From Acidobacteriota bacterium (GTDB lineage Bacteria > Acidobacteriota > Terriglobia > Acidiferrales > UBA7541): a stretch of 7,327 nt of DNA. Position 1 is the stretch's first letter. The number at the start of each line of letters is the position of its first letter. A program made the position numbers and the translations under genes. Under the pieces are notes generated by a model. The model was given only the letters and a program-made list of their open reading frames with translations. It was not told the DNA's origin and made no database searches. The stretch spans positions 1-7,327 of the forward strand of contig QHYO01000271.1 of the NCBI GenBank assembly GCA_003224135.1, read 5' to 3'. Shown here one piece after another: positions 1 to 4,908 of this stretch.

Positions 1-207
1 CAAAGTTTCAAGACGATAGAGATTGCGTGCCGGATTGAGAAGGCGGTCGAGGGCTTCAGAGTCGGAACAATCAGCGGCGGAGAGGCCTAAAACGGCGCGG
101 TAGGCGCTGGCAACAACGGCGGGCGCGTTCGCGGGATAGTCTAGGAGTGCGGCAGTGCGGCCGGTGAGTTGGCTGTCGAATTCTTGGGCGAACTGATCGC
201 CAAACCT
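1..207 (-). pseudogene. Continuation of the thyX-like gene in the -1 frame (runs off the left edge)
   Basis: Reading the minus strand from about 207 down to base 1 in the frame one base back from the upstream ThyX ORF gives about 69 stop-free residues of clear protein character, including FGDQFAQEFDSQL, YPANAPAVVASAYRAVLGL and ALDRLLNPARN. Restoring one base near 205-213 (for example an extra A in the AAA or G in the GG of the minus strand) would join PEWK directly to RFGDQF. The fused protein is then longer than a typical 220-250-residue ThyX, which fits a long, probably two-domain ThyX form; that form is recalled from family knowledge and cannot be confirmed because the window ends. Whether the shift is a real mutation or a sequencing/assembly error cannot be told here. 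No canonical X-XXY-YYZ slippery heptamer is present at the junction. Confidence 0.7.
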
Positions 208-998
208 TTCCACTCGGGAAGTTCGTTGAGCGGTTCCGTTCCGAAACGATCAAAAAATTGCGGATCGATTTCTTTTATGAGAGCGACCATTCCGCCGATG
301 ATGGCACGGGCTTCGCTGGGGGTGTCCGAGGCGGCGCACATGCGCCAGAGGCGATGAAGAACGATGCCCGAGACGGTATGAACCATCGTGGTGAATGCGG
401 CAACAGGGAGAACATAGCGTGCGATTTCAATGGCGCGTTTTTCAGCGGAGCGTTCGATTTTTTGGATGCGTTTGGGATGCGACATCGGGCCGACATGCCA
501 AATGTCGAGAAGGATTTCGCGGGCTTGCGGAAGAAGGAGAGAGGAAAGTTCGCGATAGTACGACCAGGCGCGGGCGATGGCTCGTTCGTAGATGGCGCGG
601 GATTCGGCGTCGAAGAAGAGAGAGACAGGGGGGACGTAGGCCTGGGTACGGTCCATGCGGACATAACGCTGGCTTTGCTGCTCGGAATTGTAGAAAGGAT
701 GGGCGTGAAGGAAAGACCAGACGAATTGGCGGCTGATATTTTCGAGACCGAATTCGAAATGCGCGTGTTGATAGACCGTGTGGTGGCCGCTGAAAAAAGT
801 GGCGGCGCCGATGTTGAGACGCTGCTTGTCGGTGACTTCTTCTGGTCCGATGAGATGAGAGGAGTAGCAAGTGCGCGCGGCAGCGATTGCGGAATCGAAA
901 GGATGCGCGAAGGCGTTGCGGAGAGTGATGCGCGGCGGAGCGGACTCAACGAGTTCGCTGGGATCTCCGCTTTGAAACATGCGCGATTGGGTGGCCAC
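141..998 (-). CDS. thyX: ThyX-like FAD-dependent thymidylate synthase, N-terminal part of a frameshifted gene
   Basis: ThyX makes dTMP from dUMP with methylene-tetrahydrofolate and FAD/NADPH in the cytoplasm. The 285 residues carry recognisable ThyX blocks: ARTCYS (41-46), YQHAHFEF (76-83), SEQQSQRYV (105-113) and ARYVLP (193-198). The signature RHR-x7-S is altered: residues 99-101 read AHP, while S109, R111 and Y112 are kept. The reading frame is good to about residue 263 (PEWK); the last 20 or so residues (from GLAISSPKN) look like out-of-frame read-through to a chance TAG, and convincing coding sequence continues in the -1 frame (see 1-207). The start is GTG at 998; ATG at 980 (residue 7) is an alternative, and neither has a clear Shine-Dalgarno. 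The gene lies downstream of rpmE but is separated by a terminator. The family call is firm; enzymatic activity is uncertain because of the motif change and the frameshift. Confidence 0.85.
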   Translation of the reverse strand: MATQSRMFQSGDPSELVESAPPRITLRNAFAHPFDSAIAAARTCYSSHLIGPEEVTDKQRLNIGAATFFSGHHTVYQHAHFEFGLENISRQFVWSFLHAHPFYNSEQQSQRYVRMDRTQAYVPPVSLFFDAESRAIYERAIARAWSYYRELSSLLLPQAREILLDIWHVGPMSHPKRIQKIERSAEKRAIEIARYVLPVAAFTTMVHTVSGIVLHRLWRMCAASDTPSEARAIIGGMVALIKEIDPQFFDRFGTEPLNELPEWKGLAISSPKNSTANSPAALPHS

Positions 999-1009
999 AG
1001 TAGGGAATC

Positions 1010-1015
1010 ATTTTA
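1010..1015 (-). promoter_or_regulatory. Possible -10 box for thyX
   Basis: The minus strand reads TAAAAT, 5 of 6 matches to TATAAT. Transcription would begin about 5 nt before the GTG at 998 or about 23 nt before the ATG at 980, so it favours the ATG start if real. No convincing -35 box is found at 16-18 nt, so this is weak. Confidence 0.3.
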
Positions 1016-1080
1016 CACGGAGGGAAGGTGAAAAGCGTGATTTGTGACTGGTGGCCCGTGACTCGGACGAGTGCTTCGAG

Positions 1081-1110
1081 AAAAAAAAGGACAGCCATGA
1101 AGGGCTGTCC
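1081..1110 (-). terminator. Rho-independent terminator after rpmE
   Basis: On the minus strand a perfect 8-bp stem GGACAGCC / GGCTGTCC (1103-1110 with 1089-1096) encloses a 6-nt loop and is followed directly by eight T (1081-1088). It lies 30 bp past the rpmE stop and should end that transcript before thyX. Confidence 0.92.
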
Positions 1111-1139
1111 TCGAAATGCTACGAAACGTCGGGCTGCGA

Positions 1140-1373
1140 TTACTTTTTAGCGGCAGCGGTTTTGGCTGCGGCGTCGGCGTATTTCTTGGTGAAGCGCTCG
1201 ACACGGCCAGCGGTGTCCACGAGCTTCTGCTTGCCAGTGAAGAAAGGGTGGCAATTGGAGCAGATTTCGACGCGCAGCATATCGCCCTTAACGGTCGAGC
1301 GAGTGGGGAATGTGTTTCCACAAGCGCAGTGGACGGTGACTGCGTGATAGTCGGGATGAATACCGGGCTTCAT
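1140..1373 (-). CDS. rpmE: 50S ribosomal protein L31 (bL31, zinc-binding type)
   Basis: A protein of the large ribosomal subunit that sits at the central protuberance and bridges to the small subunit. The 77-residue product begins [10 protein letters not shown], a hallmark of bL31. It has the four zinc-ligand cysteines of the C+ form at C16, C18, C38 and C41 (CAC and CSNC), followed by HPFFTGKQK (42-50) and [10 protein letters not shown] (56-65). The tail ends in an Ala/Lys-rich stretch. Length is normal for the family. The ATG start is supported by GGAG at 1379-1382 on the minus strand, 5 nt upstream. The gene has its own promoter and terminator, so it is probably monocistronic. Confidence 0.98.
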   Translation of the reverse strand: MKPGIHPDYHAVTVHCACGNTFPTRSTVKGDMLRVEICSNCHPFFTGKQKLVDTAGRVERFTKKYADAAAKTAAAKK

Positions 1374-1456
1374 TGAATCTCCATTCTGTCGCGGCCGGTC
1401 TGCGCCACATCCTGCACGAGCAGGGACAAACGAGGCGTCGCTAGGTCGCGAGGCAA
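1374..1456 (-). promoter_or_regulatory. rpmE 5' leader with a small hairpin (possible autoregulatory leader)
   Basis: The predicted transcript carries about 80 nt before the ATG, which is long for a single small ribosomal gene. It contains the hairpin CCTGC-TCGT-GCAGG (1411-1424). Ribosomal protein genes, including rpmE in several other phyla, often have leaders that respond to their own product; nothing here matches a known class by eye, so a regulatory role is only a suggestion. Confidence 0.25.
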
Positions 1457-1462
1457 CTTCAC

Positions 1463-1491
1463 ATTATAACGTGGAACAGCGGTTCGACCAA
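1463..1491 (-). promoter_or_regulatory. Sigma-70 promoter of rpmE
   Basis: The minus strand has a perfect -10 TATAAT (1468-1463) and a -35 TTGGTC (1491-1486, 3 of 6 matches to TTGACA) separated by exactly 17 bp. Predicted start of transcription is near 1456, leaving a leader of about 80 nt before the rpmE ATG. It also lies just past the stop codon of the lipoprotein gene. Confidence 0.8.
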
Positions 1492-1513
1492 ATCTGCAAA
1501 AAAGGGCGACGGA

Positions 1514-1966
1514 TCAGGTGCTGGGGATTACCGCGGCAACTTCATTGGAGTAGATGCTTTCTGAACCATCCGCTTCGACAGCTGTGACCACGTAATAGTA
1601 GTGGCCGCCGTTCTGAACGGTGGCGTCCCTATAGTTGAGCGAAGGGATGATAGAGCTAGTTATACGCTGGAACGGGCCGTTTGAAGTCTCGCTGCGATAG
1701 ATGTGATAACCCGCGACAGAGCTTGCGCTGGGATCCCAATTGAGGGTTACGGCATGAGACGGCACAGAACTGGGTGAACTGGTCGTGGAGTTTGTGGCCG
1801 AACCGGCCACACCGAGTTTCACGGATGTCGAAAGCGAAGAGGTTCCGACAGTGATCGTGGAAGAGGAATTGCCCGCCACCGTGGGATGAAACCAGACTTG
1901 AAACTCGACCTGCTGATCAGGCGACAACGAGACGCCTTTGGCTAGACGAACTGATGGAGAGGGCAA
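1514..1966 (-). CDS. C-terminal part of a broken lipoprotein: ASH-repeat remainder plus fibronectin III domain
   Basis: The 150-codon frame opens with a TTG and continues the protein begun at 2531 in the other frame. Its first genuine residues are about SVRLAKGVSLSPDQQVEF, the second half of a choice-of-anchor-D/ASH-type beta-sandwich (compare LSPDQQVEFQVWFHP with LPVGGQVSVSVVFAP in the first repeat), ending near GVAGSA (residue ~57). After a Ser/Thr-rich linker comes a fibronectin type III domain, roughly residues 68-147, with VTLNWDPS, GYHIYRS, YYYVVTAV and SNEV. It has no signal peptide or plausible start of its own, so it is unlikely to be an independent gene. The intact protein would be surface-exposed; its ligand is unknown. 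Confidence 0.75.
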   Translation of the reverse strand: MPSPSVRLAKGVSLSPDQQVEFQVWFHPTVAGNSSSTITVGTSSLSTSVKLGVAGSATNSTTSSPSSVPSHAVTLNWDPSASSVAGYHIYRSETSNGPFQRITSSIIPSLNYRDATVQNGGHYYYVVTAVEADGSESIYSNEVAAVIPST

Positions 1967-2531
1967 TATTCCCGGTGTTTTTCAGAGTAACCGGTTGCAG
2001 GGTGGAGCTGTTCACGGTGCGCGCGCCAAAATTCAGGGAAGCGGGCGAAGCCGCGAGCGCTGGAGTCGCTTTTTCTCCGGAGCCGGAGAGCGGGACGCTG
2101 ACGGGGGCCTTCAAGTCAGAACTGGAAATGACCAGCGAGCCGGAGGCGCCTGAAGTATTGGAAGGAGCGAAAACAACACTAACGCTAACCTGTCCCCCCA
2201 CCGGCAACATTACGGGGACCTTCGCGGAGGAGAGTGTAAATCCCGAGCCGGAAACGCGAAGCTGCTCTAGATCAATGGACTCCGCGCCGGAATTAGTGAT
2301 TTTGACGGTCTGCGAATTCTTCTGACCTACCACCACAGACTTGAAATCGACGATCGAAGGAACGACTGAAATTTTTGCGGCGGTTGCGGCAGAAGATTTG
2401 TCCGCGGAAGCGGAAGCGCAACCGGAGATTGCCGCGGAAATGATAGCGGTGGCGACGAGAATTTGATGAGAAGTGGATAGATGTTGAAGTGCAAGGCTGC
2501 GGAATGGCAGTCGAGATGATTTTCCATGCAT
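1917..2531 (-). CDS. N-terminal part of a broken lipoprotein with choice-of-anchor-D (ASH-type) repeats
   Basis: The 204 residues begin with a basic n-region, a hydrophobic stretch ILVATAIISAAISG (24-37) and a lipobox ISGC, so C38 is the probable lipidated cysteine. A complete ASH/choice-of-anchor-D repeat follows (about 54-152: ISVVPSIVDF, NSGAESI, VVFAP, PLSGSG). A second repeat starts at about 153 (SLNFGARTVNS, VTLKNTGNIALSISS) and stops abruptly when the frame shifts and hits TGA at 1917. The rest is found in the frame of 1514-1966. The start is the ATG at 2531; no good Shine-Dalgarno is visible. Such proteins are common in Acidobacteria and probably act outside the cytoplasm in binding or structure; no enzymatic motif is seen. 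The break may be a real mutation or an assembly fault. Confidence 0.8.
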   Translation of the reverse strand: MHGKSSRLPFRSLALQHLSTSHQILVATAIISAAISGCASASADKSSAATAAKISVVPSIVDFKSVVVGQKNSQTVKITNSGAESIDLEQLRVSGSGFTLSSAKVPVMLPVGGQVSVSVVFAPSNTSGASGSLVISSSDLKAPVSVPLSGSGEKATPALAASPASLNFGARTVNSSTLQPVTLKNTGNIALSISSSSQRRLVVA

Positions 2532-2578
2532 GCTTGGGAATGTAGACGGCGGGATCGACTGTTTACAATTTGTTTAGA

Positions 2579-2610
2579 GTACAGCTTTAGGTCAGGGTGC
2601 GAACCTGTAC
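2579..2610. repeat. Short inverted repeat GTACAG / CTGTAC in the gap between lipoprotein and cyclase genes
   Basis: GTACAG (2579-2584) and CTGTAC (2605-2610) are perfect inverted 6-mers 20 bp apart. They lie in the 129-bp gap after the cyclase stop and before the lipoprotein ATG. It could be an operator or a weak hairpin; there is no T-tract. No convincing sigma-70 or sigma-54 promoter was found for the lipoprotein gene. Confidence 0.25.
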
Positions 2611-2660
2611 GTGGAACAGATGAGAAGCTGCGGAGGTGGTCCGTTCGGGAGCGGAGAGGC

Positions 2661-3986
2661 TCAGGAGACGAAGCAGCAGCCGACGCGAACCGTGTTTTCA
2701 CTAAGCTGCTTGGTCCACACGCGTTTGAGATTCACGCGAACGGGTGGAAGGATTGGCACGTGAAGAACGGCGAGAAGGGTGTCCGGAATGCCTTCTTCAC
2801 TGGGGAAATCGAGCGCGACGCCGCCGAAACCGAGGTCCACGACCCGGGCGCGATGTGAGGGTTGGTCACCCAGAACGGCGTAGGCGTTTGTGCCCGCCAT
2901 AGAAACGCGCTCCGCCTTGCGAGGTACGGTGTAGAGCTGCGGTTCCTCGGGCGCCACGGGAAACGAGGGCCGCGAGGTTTGTAACGGCGAAACCGATGGG
3001 GGAGGCGAAGCTGGAGATGCCACCTCGGGAGCGGTGGGAGCCGGGGAAACGGGAGGCTCGGGAACGGGAACAGTGGCTTGAGGTGCGGCGGATATTTCAA
3101 TAGGTGGTTCCGCAGGCGGAACGGCAGGCTCGGTTGCGGAGGGCCCGGATCTTGGTGGCTCGCCTGGTCGATCTGCAGCGGGCGCTTCCGCACTCGGCGG
3201 GGCGGCTTCGGCGTCTGCCCTGCGGTAGTTGTCCTGTTTTGCGCCATAGAGGCGTTCGTCGGCAACGCGAATTAATTGCTCGCGTTGTTCGCCATCCTGC
3301 GGATAGGTGGAAACACCATGATCCATGGTGACGGAAATCGTAAGCTCGAGAGGGCGAAGAATTTCCGCGAAGACGACCTCGACGCGCCGGCTCAGCGCCG
3401 AGGCTTGCGCGGAATCGGTTTGCGGGAGGACGAGAGCGAATTCATCGCCGCCAATGCGGAAAGCGGAGTCCGAAATACGGAGAGCTTTCTTTAGCGTTGC
3501 CGCCGCTGCGCGTAGAACTTCATCACCGCGAGGGTGGCCGTACTTGTCGTTCACTTCCTTGAAGCGATGAAGATCGAGGACAACCAGGCTCAGAGGATGA
3601 GTGTAGCGGCGAGCGCGGTTGAGTTCCTTGTCAAAATTTTCGCTGAAGAGGCGGCGATTGTAGAGTCCGGTGAGTGGATCGGTGATCGCGTTGCGATGCA
3701 GATTCTTGAGGTCCTCATACTCGAGGACTACCGGAACACGAAGGAATCCAGAGGAGGTAAGCACGTCGACGAGCGCGGTCTGCAAGGAGACGTGGGACTC
3801 CGTGCGTTCAGAGAGATAGATTTTGCGGGCAAGGACTTCGTCCCAAAGGGCACCCGCTTTGTCTTCGGGAATTTCTACGTGAGCGATAGCGAGAAAAAAA
3901 CGCTGGAGAAATTGCGCGCGGGCGCTCGACTCTAAACCATCGAGCGTGTCTGCAATCAATTCAAAATAGGCGTCGTTCGGACGCAT
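2661..3986 (-). CDS. Diguanylate cyclase (GGDEF) with proline-rich linker and C-terminal PilZ domain
   Basis: Predicted to make cyclic di-GMP from two GTP and to sense it. Counting from ATG 3986 (441 residues): a helical N-terminal region of unknown type (1-100, ending in LKNLHRNAIT); a GGDEF domain from TDPLTGLYNRR (103-113) with Mg and guanine ligands D138, N146 and D155; inhibitory I-site RISD (170-173) exactly five residues before intact GGDEF (179-183); a Pro/Ala/Glu-rich linker (about 263-350); then a PilZ-like domain with RKAER (356-360, RxxxR) and DLGFGG (384-389, the usual DxSxxG with Ser replaced by Gly). No membrane segment or signal peptide, so cytoplasmic. The frame stays open to a TTG at 4178, but the extra 64 residues resemble no domain and contain a sigma-54 promoter match, so a start near 3986 is preferred (GTG 4022 is possible); no strong ribosome site settles it. 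Confidence 0.93.
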   Translation of the reverse strand: MRPNDAYFELIADTLDGLESSARAQFLQRFFLAIAHVEIPEDKAGALWDEVLARKIYLSERTESHVSLQTALVDVLTSSGFLRVPVVLEYEDLKNLHRNAITDPLTGLYNRRLFSENFDKELNRARRYTHPLSLVVLDLHRFKEVNDKYGHPRGDEVLRAAAATLKKALRISDSAFRIGGDEFALVLPQTDSAQASALSRRVEVVFAEILRPLELTISVTMDHGVSTYPQDGEQREQLIRVADERLYGAKQDNYRRADAEAAPPSAEAPAADRPGEPPRSGPSATEPAVPPAEPPIEISAAPQATVPVPEPPVSPAPTAPEVASPASPPPSVSPLQTSRPSFPVAPEEPQLYTVPRKAERVSMAGTNAYAVLGDQPSHRARVVDLGFGGVALDFPSEEGIPDTLLAVLHVPILPPVRVNLKRVWTKQLSENTVRVGCCFVS

Positions 3987-4091
3987 GCGCGCGGATACCG
4001 GAACGCCGGAGCTGGGAATCACCGGTGTGGACCTTACCTCTTTTGTCCCCGCGGGGAATGGGGCGATGCGACTGTGGTGCAAGAGGAGTGG

Positions 4092-4107
4092 AGCAACCGG
4101 AGTGCCA
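4092..4107 (-). promoter_or_regulatory. Sigma-54 (RpoN) -24/-12 promoter of the GGDEF-PilZ gene
   Basis: The minus strand reads TGGCACT-CCGG-TTGCT, against the consensus TGGCACG-N4-TTGCW: all but one defined base match, and the invariant GG and GC are 10 bp apart. Predicted start is near 4081, giving about 95 nt of leader to the ATG at 3986. This match is the strongest regulatory signal in the window and needs an NtrC-type activator such as the one encoded at 6176. Confidence 0.8.
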
Positions 4108-4268
4108 AGCACGAAGCGCACACTTTCGTTGCGAGCAAACACTTCTTGCACCTGCAAATGGGCGTAACGATAACACAAACAGTAATTTAGTCGAGGAAAA
4201 ATCTCATCGTCAGGATGGGCAACGCATCCGCATCGAGACTGTCGCGTAGTACTGCTTCCCGAGCGGGC

Positions 4269-4628
4269 CTAAGAAAGTGGGTGAACAAATTCTAAACCGA
4301 AGAGGCGGAGATCGCCGGCGGATTCCTGGCGAAGAACACGAGCCGCAATGGGGGGCGTTTCGTAAGGAACGAGGCCTGATGTGGAAGGCGAGGGGGTAGG
4401 GATTGTCAATTGAATAAGTTGTTCTGTTTGAAGGAGATGCGAGGAGGCAATGCAAGCGCCAGTGGAGCTTATGTTCAAGGTCTTCGTGAGTTCGATAAAT
4501 TCAACGCCCATAGCGTCCGTACCCCGCAAAAAGACAGGGATTTGTATGCGAATACGTGGGTTTTGCCGTTGTTGGGGGGCGGACACTAATTTTTGAGTCT
4601 TCAAAATTTGACTAGGCACTTGGCTCAC
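4269..4628 (-). CDS. Single-domain PilZ protein (predicted c-di-GMP receptor)
   Basis: A 119-residue cytoplasmic protein that is almost entirely one PilZ domain. The two c-di-GMP-binding motifs are both intact: RQNPR at 21-25 (RxxxR) and NISSTG at 52-57 ([D/N]xSxxG). The rest follows the PilZ beta-barrel pattern (IPVFLRG, IAARVLRQ, LFGLEFVHP at the end). PilZ proteins of this size act as effectors that change motility, exopolysaccharide or transcription when bound to c-di-GMP; the output here is unknown. The start is GTG at 4628 (an in-frame stop lies five codons upstream); there is no obvious Shine-Dalgarno. It lies 282 bp upstream of the cyclase start on the same strand, with separate promoters for each, and is divergent from the kinase gene. 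A sigma-54 promoter sits about 30 bp upstream of its start. Confidence 0.92.
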   Translation of the reverse strand: MSQVPSQILKTQKLVSAPQQRQNPRIRIQIPVFLRGTDAMGVEFIELTKTLNISSTGACIASSHLLQTEQLIQLTIPTPSPSTSGLVPYETPPIAARVLRQESAGDLRLFGLEFVHPLS

Positions 4629-4656
4629 TTTAGTACCGTTGAACTAGTACGCTGTG

Positions 4657-4672
4657 AGCATCCGACATGCCA
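4657..4672 (-). promoter_or_regulatory. Sigma-54 (RpoN) -24/-12 promoter of the PilZ gene
   Basis: The minus strand reads TGGCATG-TCGG-ATGCT; compared with TGGCACG-N4-TTGCW there are two mismatches, and the invariant GG and GC are 10 bp apart. Predicted start is near 4646, about 17 nt before the GTG at 4628, which is a sensible position. The divergently transcribed neighbour encodes a sigma-54 activator. Confidence 0.72.
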
Positions 4673-4770
4673 GAGTCAGGACGATGATGTAACCAGATAA
4701 GGTACTGATAATAATAGTGTTAACTGGAAATAAGGGGTGGCGCGGGGAGGTTCGGTGAGAACGGGAATTC

Positions 4771-4808
4771 GCAAATGTCCAGAGAGTTTTCCCCAATTGT
4801 GCAAATGG
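4771..4808. promoter_or_regulatory. GCAAATG repeats, possible activator sites
   Basis: GCAAATG occurs at 4771-4777 and 4801-4807, 30 bp apart, about 100-130 bp upstream of the PilZ gene's -24 box, a usual distance for enhancer-type activator sites. The 8-mer GCAAATGG at 4801-4808 recurs at 4154-4161, about 47 bp upstream of the cyclase gene's -24 box. No binding protein is proven. Confidence 0.35.
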
Positions 4809-4818
4809 AACGGATTTA

Positions 4819-4867
4819 CCATTGACAGTCCTAGACCCCAATGGGAGGATGGCCGAGCGCAATGGGA
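4819..4867. promoter_or_regulatory. Three CCATTG/CAATGG half-sites, possible operator or upstream activating sequence
   Basis: CCATTG (4819-4824) and CAATGG (4839-4844) form an inverted repeat; CAATGGGA is then repeated directly at 4839-4846 and 4860-4867. Half-sites are spaced 20 and 21 bp, close to two helical turns each, so they would lie on one DNA face. The last copy overlaps the -24 element of the candidate kinase promoter, so it could instead repress or simply be part of that promoter. Confidence 0.4.
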
Positions 4868-4878
4868 AAATTTTTGCC
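4863..4878 (+). promoter_or_regulatory. Candidate sigma-54 promoter of the kinase-regulator operon
   Basis: TGGGAAA-ATTT-TTGCC keeps the core TGG and TTGC of the -24/-12 consensus with correct 10-bp GG-to-GC spacing, but differs at most outer positions. Predicted start is near 4889, just ahead of the AGGAG (4895-4899) and the ATG at 4909, which fits well. If real, the operon would be autoregulated through its own sigma-54 activator. Confidence 0.45.
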
Positions 4879-4908
4879 ACTCTCGAGGAGCGGTAGGAGA
4901 GCACGCGA

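Noticed and set aside
205..222. Programmed -1 ribosomal frameshift in thyX
   Set aside because: No X-XXY-YYZ slippery heptamer in frame and no clear downstream stem; a missing base is the simpler explanation.
258..1031. A 257-codon plus-strand ORF opposite thyX
   Set aside because: It is antisense to a recognisable ThyX protein, and its product is a Gly/Asp/Arg-rich sequence with no domain character.
4047..4056. Palindrome CCCCGCGGGG in the cyclase leader
   Set aside because: Short and GC-only with no loop; it may form a cruciform or weak hairpin but there is no evidence for a function.
4196..4229. Terminator after the PilZ gene (minus strand GGATG/CATCC hairpin then a T run)
   Set aside because: The stem is only 5 bp and the five T lie about 11 nt away, so it does not form a proper intrinsic terminator.
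4822..4850. Sigma-70 promoter for the kinase gene: perfect TTGACA at 4822-4827
   Set aside because: At 17-bp spacing the -10 position reads GAGGAT, a poor match, and no better box lies at 16 or 18 bp. It cannot be excluded as a weak start but is not supported.
4847..4862. Another GG-N10-GC spacing on the plus strand before the kinase gene
   Set aside because: Only the GG and GC match; the surrounding -24 and -12 bases differ from the sigma-54 consensus.
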